Origin: Utricularia gibba | Lineage: Eukaryota > Streptophyta > Magnoliopsida > Lamiales > Lentibulariaceae | Assembly: GCA_002189035.1 (NCBI GenBank) | Contig: NEEC01000017.1 | Coordinates: 682,001 to 746,000 of the forward strand | Direction of reading: 5' to 3' | DNA: 64,000 nucleotides | Part shown: positions 12,779 to 24,678 of the stretch, piece by piece | Layout of the letters: each line of letters opens with the position of its first letter | Position numbering within the stretch: the first letter of the stretch is position 1 | Program-made: the position numbers and the translations under genes | Notes under the pieces: model-generated | Told to the model about the DNA's origin: nothing | Databases searched by the model: none | The model's input: the letters and a program-made list of their open reading frames with translations, nothing else

Positions 12779-15700
12779 ATGGGGCGTTCCCGCGCTGCCT
12801 ATCACGCCGGTGCCGCCGATGATCTAGGGCAGAGGTTTGAAAGCTACATGTCACAGCTGCATTTCGTACCTATTGTCCATAAACCTAATCCCTTTCTTAG
12901 TTTGATTAAAAAACAGTAGCCAAAGAATAGGCTTCGAACTACTTGAAATTTGGAAAGGAGTTGCGTTGGGGTTCTGGCAATACTTTTGATTCTACATGTT
13001 TTTGGCAATACCTTTGATTCTACATGTTTTTGGCAATACCTTTGATTCTACATGTTTTTGGCAATACTTTTGGTTCTGGCTTAGAACTGACATTTAATTT
13101 ACAAACCTTTTATAGCAAGCACAAGAGAAAGAAGACATCCAATAACGGGGACAGTGCAGGGGGTGTTGCTACTGGTATGGATAAGCACAAAAAAAAAGGA
13201 ACTTCACACGTTTATTCTGGAAAAAATATCATCTAGTGTCTGAATTAGTTAATTATTTATACGATGAATTTTCAGGGATAAATGACTTGGAGAAGGCGCT
13301 TTACCACTGCAACTACTGCAACAAAGACATTTCCGGAAACCTTCGGGTGAAATGTGTGAATTGTTCTGATTTTGACCTATGCATTGAATGCTTTTCGGTT
13401 GGAGCTGAAGTGCATCCTCATAAAAGCAGTCACCCATACAGAATCATGGTATCCTAATCTGCAGGATACAGTGATATCATTATTTTGCTGTCAACGCATA
13501 TACAAGAGTAAAAGCTCTTTGAAACATGGGCTGTGTTCCAATGCTTAAATTCCACTTTCGTGTTCGGCATGGATATTTTCTTAATGTTTCCCGTAAAACT
13601 GGTGGAAATATCACCAAAGTGTATATGATTCTTGAATTTCTAGCAAAGTAGTGGCATTATCAATTGCTCTTTCTGTTTTACATTAAATCCTTCCAAATTC
13701 AACAGGACAACTTGGCATTTCCTTTGATATGTGCTGACTGGAATGCGGATGAGGAGATGTTGCTTTTAGAGGTACTTTATCACTTTGCGATATCTTGATC
13801 GCTTTGGACTCTTAGAAACTTAGAGGTAATTTTATTCTGTGTGCACATATTGAATTTTCCTTTTCCAGGGTATTGAGATGTATGGTCTTGGTAATTGGAA
13901 CCAAGTTGGAGAACATGTTGGAACAAAGAACAGATCACAGTGTGTTTATCATTATGACAGAATTTATATGGATTCCCCTTGCTTTCCTCTCCCGGTACTT
14001 TATTCCAATTTCATAAATTCACACCCCTTTTCCTTCTGGTCTTTAAGTGAACAATCTTAATCAAACTACAATTCATGTGTCAGTAGGATATGTCACACGT
14101 GATGGGGAAGAGCAGAGAGGATCTTCTTTCCATGGCCAGAGAAGAAGGTGTTCATTCAGACTTATTATTATTATTATTATTGAGAAAAGAGTGATTTCTC
14201 TTTGTTCATTGTGTTTGCCCTTCTTCTGTGATATAAAATACGCCAAACGGAAACAAATTTCTCATTCTTCAGTTTTTTTTACGCTGATTAATCGAGTTAG
14301 AGAATATCAAAATTCAAGCTCCTTATCAGAAAACGTTCAGTTGTTTATGTTTCATGTAACATCCTATTTCGATTGTATAGTTTTTGCTATATTGGAGCTC
14401 ATAAAAATGTTTCGCTGATGCCTGGTTCTTGCTAACTTCTATCTCTTAACTCATCAAACAAGTGGCTTAGCTTCCATTATTTTTTTCTCTGCCATATAGC
14501 ATTCATTAGTTTGATTACCTCAGGTTGTTCAACTCCACAAGATATCAGTATGAAAGAAGAGGTCACATTCCCATCAACAGTCAAGTATGTAACTAGAAAA
14601 AAAAAAATTCCCCAAGTTCATGTTCCCAGTTGAGTATGTGGTTTTCTTCATACGCACAGTTTGATGTAATTATTTGTTCAGGATTGAAGACATCAGTAAA
14701 GAGGACCAAGCTAGACGTTCCTCATCAAGTAAATCATCTGGTATGTAAGTTGTGTGTAATCTGATCAAGAGCATTTTTTTAAAAGCAACTTAGCAATAAA
14801 GTGCATTTTTGGATACTATCCTTTTGAGCGATGTGCATGCCCGTCTACTGTCTTACTGGTGGCAAATTTTCATCAGGTATAAGTAAGGGAGCTTCTGATG
14901 ACGCCCTGGGAAATGATACTACTACTGGTGCCATTAAAGGGAAGGCAAGCAATCTTTATTTTCATTGCTCAGAGCATTTTAGATTTGTGGTACAAGAAAT
15001 TTAGTTAACTGTTTCATGTTCAATTTTTAAGTTAGGTACACATGCATCTTTGGGACCATTTTTGAATTTCTAATGAATGGTTCAAGGTTCAATGTTAAAG
15101 CGGCAGGTTTTCTCTAATGTTTCTCGCAGACAGGAGTGTTGGAGAAAAGAAACCTAGAACATCAGACGAGGGAGGTGTTTCTCTGAAAGAATTAAGCGGG
15201 TATAATTTTAAGAGGCAAGAGTTCGAAATAGAGTATGACAATGATGCTGAGCAATTGCTGGCTGATATGGAATTCAAGGATACAGATACTGAATATGAAC
15301 GCCAAGTGAAACTACAGGTTCTGCAGATTTATTCAAAACGGTATTGTTTTTTTTAGTTTATTTTCTTATTAATTTATATATGTTCATTTTACATTTAACT
15401 AATAGAACTGTGATAATTTAGGCTTGATGAAAGAAAAAGAAGGAAAAACTTCATCTTGGATAGGAACATGCTGGTTCCTGCCCCCTTTCGTCATGATCTT
15501 ACTGCAGAAGAGAAAGAACTGTGTCGGCAGTATAGGGTATTCATGAGGTTTCATTCTAAAGAGGATCACAATAATTTTCTGGACAGCATTGTTGAGCACG
15601 GACGTATTGTTAAAAGAATACAGGAACTTCAGGTATTGTACATTTCATGCAGTTTCTGTTCATTCTTATAAGCCGTTTTTGTAAGAGTACCGCACTTGCA

Positions 15701-16323
15701 GGAAGCTCGAGCTGCTGGTTGCCGCACATCCGCTGAGGCTAGAAAGTATGTCGACCAGAAATCTAAAAAGGGGTCGGGGGAAAGTGCCCGGATAATGAAG
15801 GAAAGCCCCCAGTCAGTTTCGACTGGCAATCATTTGCAGAATTCTGATCAGGATATACGAGCTCAAGGTTCTAACACCTCTGGTCAATACTTTCTGACAG
15901 ACTCATTGGCAAAGCTTGTGATCTAAATTTTCATTATTTCGCAGATAGTTGGGACATAACTGGATTTCTTGGTTCCGATCTACTTTCAGATGCCGTAAGA
16001 TCAATTTCCTACGAGTGTGCGCTGAATAATGGAATCATTGTTTATTTTGAGCGCATGCAAAAAGATCATGCTGTTCTGCTTTTGTTTCATTTTTAACCTT
16101 CGTAGCTTATGGTCTTAAAACTGGTTGTCTGCAGGAGAAAAAGCTTTGTGCAGAGAGGAGAATCTTGCCCATACATTATCTTGACATGCTCCAAACCATC
16201 TCAGCCGGCATTGCAGAGGGAAACATTACCAAGAAAGCAGATGCTCATGAACTGTTCCATGTTGATCCTGAAAAAGTTGACGAAGTCTATGAGCTTCTCA
16301 TAACAAGGGGCTTCGCCCAATAA
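12779..16323 (+). CDS. ADA2: transcriptional adaptor ADA2 (ADA2a-like), SAGA/GCN5 coactivator subunit
   Basis: Nuclear adaptor that links the GCN5 histone acetyltransferase to activators. About a dozen exons, beginning MGRSRAAYHAGAADDLGQ at 12779. A basic KHKRKK stretch is followed by a ZZ zinc finger (13277-13448: YHCNYCNKDISG, VNCSDFDLCIECF). A SANT/Myb domain lies in 13706-13993 (ADWNADEEMLLLEGIEMYG, GNWNQVGEHVGTKNRSQC). Next come DMSHVMGKSREDLLSMAREE (about 14089-14147), the ADA2 core (15125-15634: FEIEYDNDAEQLLADMEF, DERKRRKNFILDRN) and EARAAGCRTSAEARKY. A C-terminal SWIRM domain (15945-16323) ends ELLITRGFAQ. Sequence is closer to ADA2a than ADA2b. The junction after the exon at about 14878-14950 needs a GC donor and one extra base to keep frame; see findings. 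Convergent with ThrRS, stops 198 bp apart. Confidence 0.93.
12975..13074 (+). repeat. 28-bp minisatellite, about 3.6 copies, in ADA2 intron 1
   Basis: The string TGGCAATAC recurs at 12975, 13003, 13031 and 13059, an exact 28-bp period. Units read roughly tggcaatacctttgattc plus tacatgtttt, with one or two substitutions between copies. Confidence 0.95.
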
Positions 16324-16520
16324 TGACCTGCTTCTCTCAGATTCAACTTTCCCGAATGTCAAAAACACATCAATTAGCAAGGAGAAGCTGGTTCCGTACA
16401 CACATTTTTCAGTAATCAGTTCTTTTGTTCTTCATGCCATGGCTTTCCAAGCTGCAAGTAGCTTCTTTACACAACTTGAGGAGTCAATGAATGAATCACT
16501 GCTGGCGTACAAATCCCAGA

Positions 16521-19461
16521 CTACAACGAAGTCCGTTTCTCAATTGCATATTTCATTTTGCTGATGAAGTCATCGACAGGCATTGTTCCCAGTTCTCCGG
16601 TGAGCCTGGACCGGACCGTCACCGTTTTGGCTTCCACCTCCTTCGGCCCCACGACAGCCATCAGCGGAATCTTGAGCTTCTCCGAGTTCCTAATCAGCTT
16701 CGCCAGCCGCTCGCCACTGCAAACTTCAGCCCGGATGCCTATTGCTTTCAGCTGGCTGCAGACCTGGTAGCAGTACTCCAGCTGGTGGAAGCCGAGATCA
16801 TTAGGATTTGTACTAAAAGGGCATTTATGTTTCTCAACGAAGAAAGAGCTCATGTTACCTCGGAATCAGTTACTGGCAAAAGTCGAGTTTGAATTGGGGA
16901 GAGCCACAGCGGAAAATCACCAGCATAATGCTCTATGAGAACACCAAAAAACCGCTCCAGGGAACCAAGAACTGCCCGGTGAATCATTATAGGCTGCTTT
17001 TTCTCTTGATTGGAGTCGACATAAGAGATGTCGAAGCGCCGAGGCAAGTTGAAGTCCACCTGTTTGAAAGAAGTTCCCTTTAGTTGCAGTACAGAAGCTA
17101 GCAAGAAGAAGCTAACTAGTTACAGTGAGGATCAGATGCCTGTCACCTGTATGGTTGAGCACTGCCATTTTCTTCCGAGTGCGTCTTCTATTTTAAGGTC
17201 AATTTTGGGACCATAAAAGGCACCCCCACCGTCATCGATCTGATAACTCCAACCTTTGTCGTTTAAAGCATCTTTCAGTGCAGTTGTTGCCTTCTCCCAG
17301 ATATCATCATCCCCAACAGATTTCTCTGGTCTAGTTGAGAGGTTCACTTCATATTTGTTGAAGCCGAACAGCAGCAATATTTCCTCAGTAAGATCAAGGA
17401 CACCCCGGATTTCGTCTCTAATTTGATTGTCTAAACAGAATATGTGGGCATCATCCTGTAAAGCTACCATAGAACACATTGAGTCAAGTGGATTGATTGA
17501 CAGATGAAGAAAAGCACCACAAGTGAGGATCTGATTAGCACAAGAATGTTTTCAAATTATGGTACAGGGGGGTAAAAGGTGATCATGCCCAAGTTTTCTC
17601 AAATGGTTTGCTCAAGGAATGCGGAGAAAGACAAAAGCATACCTGTGTAAATCCCCTTACTCGAAAGAGGCCATGCAAGCTCCCTGACAATTCATATCTG
17701 TACACTGTGCCAAGCTCCGCAACCCTTATTGGGAGGTCTCTGTACGAGTGAAGTTTGTTTTTGTAGACTAATATGTGGTAAGGACAATTCATAGGCCGAA
17801 GTTGATACAGTTCCTCCTCTACACCCATCTGATCAAACATGTTCTCCTTATAAAAATCAAGATGGCCACTAATCTTCCAAAGATCTGCCTTGGCTACATG
17901 AGGAGTATACAGCAGATCATATCCACGCTGAATGTGAATCTTTTTCCAAGCATCTTCGATTATGTGCCGTATCATAGCACCTTTGGGGTGCCAGAAAACC
18001 AAACCTCCGCCTGCATCATCCTGCATAAACTTGTCTAATATCAGCATTCAACTTCTGGTAGTCCGAGGAGAGATTCAAATGTACATCAGCAGGACAGTAG
18101 ACTCAAGATAGCTGAGAACCATCATCCGGATACCTGGATAGAAAACAAATCAAGGTCAAGGCCAATTCGACGGTGGTCACGCCTTTTAGCCTCCTCCTTG
18201 AGTTGAAGATACAGTTTTAGTTGTTCTTCATTTTCCCATGCAGTGCCATATATCCTCTGCAACATGGGCTTATTTGTATCTCCTCTCCAATAGGCCCCAG
18301 CAACAGACTCAAGCTCAAATGCTTTTGTACTAATACTCCCAGTAGTTTCAACATGAGGCCCAGCACAAAGATCCCACCATTCATTCCCTGTGCATCATTA
18401 TGGACTAAAGACTTTATAAAACTTGGAAGGAGATACAAATGCATGGCCTTGGTCCAGATACAAGACTCACAAGAAAATATTATCATCCTTCTGGAAACAT
18501 GTAAAAAGAATAGCAGAACATCCATCACCCTGTAGTCATATTAAAAGGAAGGAAAGGAATCACCTATGTGATATATGGTTATAGGCTCCTGTTTGATGCT
18601 CTCCAATATGTCCATCTTGTATGGCTCATTGATGGCCATTATCCGTCTTCCAGCCTCCTCCCTACTCACTTCTTCTCGAATCAGAGGAAAATTTTTACGA
18701 ATAATGCTATCCTGCATACCCACCAAGACATAATTCATCAAACCAGAACCACAGCCTGACTTTATTCACTTCTACACTATCATTGCCAGGAAATTGAGGA
18801 AAGCGAATAGTGGCCTAAACATGGGGGTACAAGAAGACAGTAATTACCATCTCTTTCTTGATTTTCTTAAGGTCCTGATCCGTCAGGGGCTCCATATCAA
18901 AATCATAATAAAAACCATGTTCGATCCACGGTCCAATTGTCACTTTAGCATTCGGATATATCTTCTGGACAGCCATCGCCATGACATGAGCACACTGCAT
19001 TCACCAACAATTTACTGATGATTACTTGTAACTTACAAACGAGAATGCATAAGGAGACCCACATCCCATGCAGCAACCATCATGCCATTCCCATTTCCAG
19101 ATTCTAGTGGGAACTAAACGAGGAAGAGGTCTTGAAAGTAGCAAAGGAATGGAAGACCCGAAAATACGATAGAAAAACCACTAACGGTGTGTCGAATTCT
19201 GAGTAGCCTCTCCGATGACTGATTAGTAGGGAGGACAATTTGACCCTCCACGGCAGTGGGGACCGTAACGTCGGTGGCAACGGCGGAGAATCTAGCCTTC
19301 CGAAGTATCATCTTATCCGCAGCGTGGAAGGTTGTAGGCTTCGGGGCATAAGAAAAAGAGTGGCAGAGGGGATTTACGCCACGGAGATAAGCAACGGGTG
19401 AAAGACGGTTGCAGAGGAGGAAGGCGGCGGAGCGTGGTACGGATCCCGCCGCCATTGCCAT
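16521..19461 (-). CDS. organellar threonyl-tRNA synthetase
   Basis: Class II aminoacyl-tRNA synthetase charging tRNA-Thr; the closest plant relatives are dual-targeted to plastids and mitochondria. The N-terminus from the Met at 19461 ([20 protein letters not shown]) is basic, Ser/Ala-rich and acid-free, fitting an organelle presequence; an in-frame Met at 19575 is possible. The editing-type domain shows RIRHT then [10 protein letters not shown], split by an intron (H-x3-H type motif). The catalytic core carries the family's zinc ligands Cys ([12 protein letters not shown]), His ([12 protein letters not shown]) and His ([17 protein letters not shown]). The anticodon-binding domain ([34 protein letters not shown]) ends in [12 protein letters not shown]. 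About ten exons, all in frame in my reading. Convergent with ADA2, tandem with the MRS2 gene. Confidence 0.93.
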
Positions 19462-19805
19462 TGCACTCTGCGCGTGTGTGAGTGGATGATAAATGATACC
19501 CCTTGCTGCCCAGTATGTGGTGATAACCGAGCCTCCCATTGACTGACTACTTTTGTGGGCGAGCGCAAAGCTCAATTTTTAGGCGAGACCCCAACCCCAT
19601 TCAACTCGATTCTGCACCGGATTCGAATTGGGATTCGATCTAAACACGACTTCAACAGAGGACTCGAGATACCCAGTAAACAAAATCTCGACTTGAACCC
19701 ACATCCCATTTCAGACAATTATAAGCAGTGTCAGATAGTTTACATAATGCATTCATGTGTCTCTGTGCAGCAGCGGCCATAAGCTTATCCAATCATGATC
19801 ACTCC

Positions 19806-21756
19806 TCAAGCAAGCCCCTTGAAGCGGGCGTACGAAAATATGGCCAAAAAGATGAGGATCCCCACAAACACTGTCAAAAGAATAACCTGCAGAAAATGAA
19901 TCCGTAACTCATGACCCAATCAATCGCTTACGCAGTAGCAATGTTTTTAGTGTTGGTAATCACTAACCCATTTGAAGACATATGCATGACCCGCGTTCCA
20001 CGTATATGGGATGCTCACTCCAAATATTCCCGCCACCAAGGCGTAAAAAGAAAGACTCAGGCTTCCAGCGGTGAGGAAGAGCTCCAACTGCAAGACGAGA
20101 AGGGTTATGGAAGCCTAAGGTTTCGGAAGGAAAGGAACATGTGGGGTTCAAGATCCGGACCCGAATCAGCTGGTTCCGACGGCTTTCATGCTGTAGATTG
20201 AGAAAAACTAAAATTCACATCTACGTTTCCCGTTAAACTCCGGTGAAAGAGCCGGCAATGGTTACCTGAATATTTATGTATCCTTCTGTGCTATCAATGT
20301 ATTCCCGTAGCTGCCAATGTTGCAGTGCGTGATCCATTCATCAAAGAGTTTCTTAAAGGTTGCAATGGTATGGTGAACGAGTTGGGTACCTTAGCTAATC
20401 TGTTCAGCGTCCCGTCCATGTGCATGAAGCAAGCCTGCAGTGCAGAAGCAAGATGATTTTCAAATCCCTGTAACGATGAACACTCCTAAATGTTTGGTAC
20501 CTCGAACAGCATTTCGAGTTGTTCGACATCATTCGGGTGCACTTGAACTGTGGCAATACTGGCAATGCTGCTGCCATCCATGGACGTCTCCAGGTCAGAA
20601 AGTGGACGGATTGGATCCCTTGAGGTGTTTTTCGATAGATGAAGATCTTCCATATGATTGTCGCCATCCAACAGATGCTCTAGCTCGTCTCGCAGCTAAA
20701 TGAATGCAAGAAGGGAACTGCTCCATGTACTGAAATGAGTAGTTTAGTCACAAAAAAGGTGGGATGCCGCTACCTTTTGCACACGAGTTGTCAGTCTAGT
20801 CATTTGGCTCTTTAGCTTCCGCACACGATCTAAGTTGCCGCTGGAGACCTTCAAAACCCAGCAGCATGTTGCAGTCCGGAGACTAAAGGTCAGGAATTCA
20901 GATAAATTCTTGTGCTCAAAATTTCAACTCGCCTTGGATGTGAGCATGTCTAGGGCCGGGTAGATGGCGGCCTCCAAGTCCGTCGTGCGGGTGGAAAGGT
21001 AACTGCAAATGGACTCCAAAGCAGCCTCCAGCGCCAGTAGCTCAAATGGAGAACCTGCTATAGTTCAGGGCCATATGACAGAAGCTAATATCGTTGTGGT
21101 TCATGATAAGAAAATAAGAAACACCTTCGCCATTTTCTTTGTTTGGCTGCTGCTGCTGCTGCATCTGGATATTCTGCTCCCGCTCTGCATTCAGAGGCCT
21201 TATGCGCCTCCGCAGATCCTTCACCACCGGCTCAACATCCTCATCCATTGGATCACGTAGAAATATCTGCATTTTGCAGGCATATGGCAGCAACTGAATA
21301 TGTGTTTTCTGATGGCATGTTGAGAGGAGGCTGAGGCATACCTCTCTGGATGTGATGATCGCCTTGATATGCTGTCAACATTCCATCCAACCCATAAAAA
21401 CAGAAGCAGTAGAAATGCTTGATAACAACAGGGTGCACTCAGGACATTTACTTCACCTCAAGGTTGACGACAATTGCTCTCTTCCGCCTGAGGATGGCCG
21501 AGGGATACGACAACTGCGGATCGAGAACCCGAAGATCCCTCGCATGTATCTGCAGCCGTTGCATCATTGCGTATTTATCGACGTCGAGAAAAGCTTCTTG
21601 GCCGGAAGAGTCCATCAGAATCCAAGTCCGCGAGCCAGCTGCAGCACCTATCTTCATCCCAGAACCATCCTCTGGATCATCCATTGGCGGTGCAGTGCAG
21701 TGCTTGCCCCTCCCTAAAGCTTCATCTTTGATCAGATAGCCCAAAAGGGCCAACAA
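19806..21756 (-). CDS. MRS2/MGT (CorA-type) magnesium transporter homolog with a GVS in place of GMN
   Basis: Member of the plant MRS2 family of pentameric Mg2+ channels. Start is either the Met at 21756 or MDDPEDGSG at 21684. Family blocks in order: [38 protein letters not shown], a 7-residue exon AIITSRE (about 21353-21333), [72 protein letters not shown] 30-nt microexon (about 20191-20162: [10 protein letters not shown]) matches the family's usual microexon. The two C-terminal spans are [20 protein letters not shown] and [20 protein letters not shown], ending RFKGLA. Between them the loop reads [20 protein letters not shown]: the signature Gly-Met-Asn is Gly-Val-Ser. The microexon's donor (GTCCGG) is weak. 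Otherwise the gene looks intact. Confidence 0.88.
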
Positions 21757-22440
21757 TTTAGAGACGCTAATGAAGCCTCTACCGCATCACAATCACAGGC
21801 GTGTCAACGCATTCCGACATCACAACACACGCACACTGCCATTGCATGGTAATAGAAAAGTTTGTAACAGTTAATGAGGGTGGTGTCATATTTTAGACGT
21901 CTAAAGGCAACTACGTTGACTTCTGCAACAACTCTTTCAGCATGCATTCGAGTGAGGTTACACCACAGTCTCACAGAATGTGGATTGTGGGGGTGCAAGT
22001 GGAAAAGCTCGAGCTAATGGGAGGAGAAAGCGGGCCTCAATCCTCACACAACAATACAGTTCGAAGACTGGGATATCAATGCATGGGTTTGGGAGGGGAT
22101 GATCAATCCAAACACAATTGTTTTTCCAAAATTCGAACTCATGGATTTTAGGTTTTCTGTCATTTAATGCCTTTTTATTCAACCCTGTTGCATTTTTTTT
22201 TTTCCAGAACTGGCACTGGTTGGTATCTAGTATGGGGAGCGGAAATCGTAGTACCATGGATGAAAGGTGATGACATGTATAAAAGTGTGAAGCATCTGGG
22301 GCTTTTACATCCAACCGGTTAAATACCATCCTACAAGAAACTGCAGTTGTGCTGGTTTCATGGTAATGAAAATCTTCCTACAGTCAAGCATCCTGAACTG
22401 TAAAGCAACTCAAACTGGACGGTAGCAAAGGGAGCTTTAC

Positions 22441-24678
22441 TCACATGCCCCAAATGCCACGGGCTGATGCTACTCTAGAATTCGGACGAGTGCTGAGTTC
22501 AAAGAGTATCCGAGCAAATGTGTCCGCGTACCTGGGGTCCATGAAAAGCATTTCTGCAAACGCATTCTCATATGCCAGCAGGAGGGGCTTGTTCTGTGGC
22601 TCCAAAACAAGGTTCTCTAAGATCAAGGCAGCTTTCCTGCAGATTTCTGGTACTGGATGTGGCATTTTAATAACCTTCAGCAACCTATCAATTGCCCTGG
22701 GTTTACAGTGCCACAAACCCATGTGAATGCAAACATCATATGGCAATGATTTAAAGGAATGCATTTGTGTGGAATCCCTACCATCTCTCACTCGCTAGTT
22801 TTAACCGGCAGTCCATGTTAACTTCGACCAGGTTGTAAAGTGCACCAATCGCTGCTGCTTGGGCATCAGCAGCAGGGAAGCTCATAATATCAACCAATCT
22901 CCTGTATATCTGTGACTTGACAAAGATTAATTGTTTTGCCAAGATGCTAAAAGATCAACAGCCGCTGAAAGAAATTTGTAGGTTTTGAAACTGAGGATAC
23001 GGAGAAAAAAAAAAAAAAAAACTGACCCTTGTTGCAAATGGGAGGAGAAAGGGCTCATTATCAGGGTTTAGTGCCAGGCGACCGATTAGTTCAGCAGCAG
23101 CACAGTGCCACCCTCGTACACCAGAACCAAGAATTTCCACCATGGCCTCAACGGCTCGTTTGTCACTGGAGAGGTGAACATGACAAACAATCAGAGATCA
23201 AAAGAACGAAGAAATATTTTTGAGCAGAAAATTGCAGTAGCATTACGTCATTTTGATGAAAGAAGGTTTTGATGAGGTAAATATTCGTAGGTCAATCAAC
23301 GGCCCCAAATTCATGATCGTCTCCAGGGCATTTGTAACGAGCTCTTCATCCTCTGTAAACATTCACCATTCAGAAGTTCTAGTAAGAAACGTATGGCAAC
23401 ACAGAATTACAACCACCAGACACAGCAAGTTCTCACGGTCCTTTAACTTCACCAAACAGAAGAATGTAACTCACGTTTATGCTACATAAATTTAAAAGAC
23501 TGAAAATAAATTCAAATCTTCTCACCTGTAACATAATCCTCCAGACACTGGAACATTGTTTCAATGCAATGTCGACTCTGACCCATAGCAATTTCATTCT
23601 CAGTCATAAACGAAAAGTTCCTTATGATGTTTGAAGCAGCTACCGCACACTGCTGCTTTTCCATCCTCCCTTCTTCATCCAGATTAAAAAGACCATCTTC
23701 CTCAAACCACCAAACCGAAGGATGAGGCCTACCATTACCCTTATCACCAGATACCTCATTATTTGATGGAACTGATCCAGCACTACCATTGAGTCATCAA
23801 GTATCAGGATTCAACATACACTGACCCAAATTCATCTATCAAATAAAGTTTGTATGCATTTGAAATTTAAGCAGTCGGTTTTACCCAGGATGAGCAAAGG
23901 AGTCAACAGACTTCAAAGCCTCGTACTCATTTCCAAACCCGTAACAGCAGAGTTTGTCCCCAGCAGTCGTACTCTTGGTCTCTTCATGAGTACTCTTGGG
24001 AGGGCAATATCACGCCAATCATCTATCTGCTCTATTTGGAAACACCCAGATCACGAGCAGCAAAACTCAGTACATATCATGATACACAGGAATAGGTGCT
24101 TACGACTTGGAGCAGAGCATCAAGTAAGCATGGTATCTTGGCAAGAGGAATCGCATCTCTACGCATGTCATCTTTCTCCTTGAAGGAAAGCAATGTAAGA
24201 GCATTTAACGCCCATGTCAATTCACTCTTCAGCCCACTCTGAAGAGCCATAACTATCCGTTTATTATTTTGATCTGGCAATATGACAGCAGACGAAGTAT
24301 GCAATTATAGCCCACACAAAGATGAAAATTACGAGCAAAAAAAGACTAATTTTCTCCCAATATGCGATTAAGGGCAAATGCAAATAGAAACCATTACAAT
24401 TTGCACTTGCATATGATCCCCTGCAGGTGGAAAAATCCACAATCTTTACTCCATGGGCATCACGAAACAATTACCTGCGAACGCGGAGTGAACCTGCAGA
24501 GACGGGCCCAGCAGAGAGAATGGGGCGGCGGAATCGCCCAGCGCAAAATTTGCCGCAGACGCAACTGCTATAGCGGAGCTCCCAGCGCTATTGTTACCGC
24601 TGCCTACCGGACGCCCCCTCTTGGCCGCCGGAGGGCCGAGCCCCCGCCGATTCCTCCTGGCCTGCTTTGTTTCTGCAT
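22441..24678 (-). CDS. LFR: LFR (LEAF AND FLOWER RELATED) armadillo-repeat SWI/SNF subunit, with an apparent frameshift in exon 1
   Basis: Plant nuclear ARM-repeat protein that works with SWI/SNF chromatin remodellers in leaf and flower development. Start MQKQSRPGGIGGG at 24678 matches the family N-terminus (MQKR...). At a five-base run (24641-24645, C on +, G on the coding strand) the frame breaks; one base over it continues LGPPAAKRGRPVGS and FSLLGPSLQVHSAFA to a donor after 24475. Exon 2 from 24273 reads DQNNKRIVMALQSGLKSELT. Later exons give DDWRDIALPRVLMKRPRVRL, HPSVWWFEEDGLFNLDEEGR, ASNIIRNFSFM, GWHCAAAELIGRLALNPDNE, ALYNLVEVNMDCRLKLASER, and the last exon ends NSRVASARGIWGM, the family C-terminus. 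About 460 residues expected. Confidence 0.88.

Noticed and set aside
20404-20703. Plus-strand ORFs across the MRS2 exons
   Set aside because: Minus-strand reading gives clear MRS2 sequence; the plus frames are shadows.
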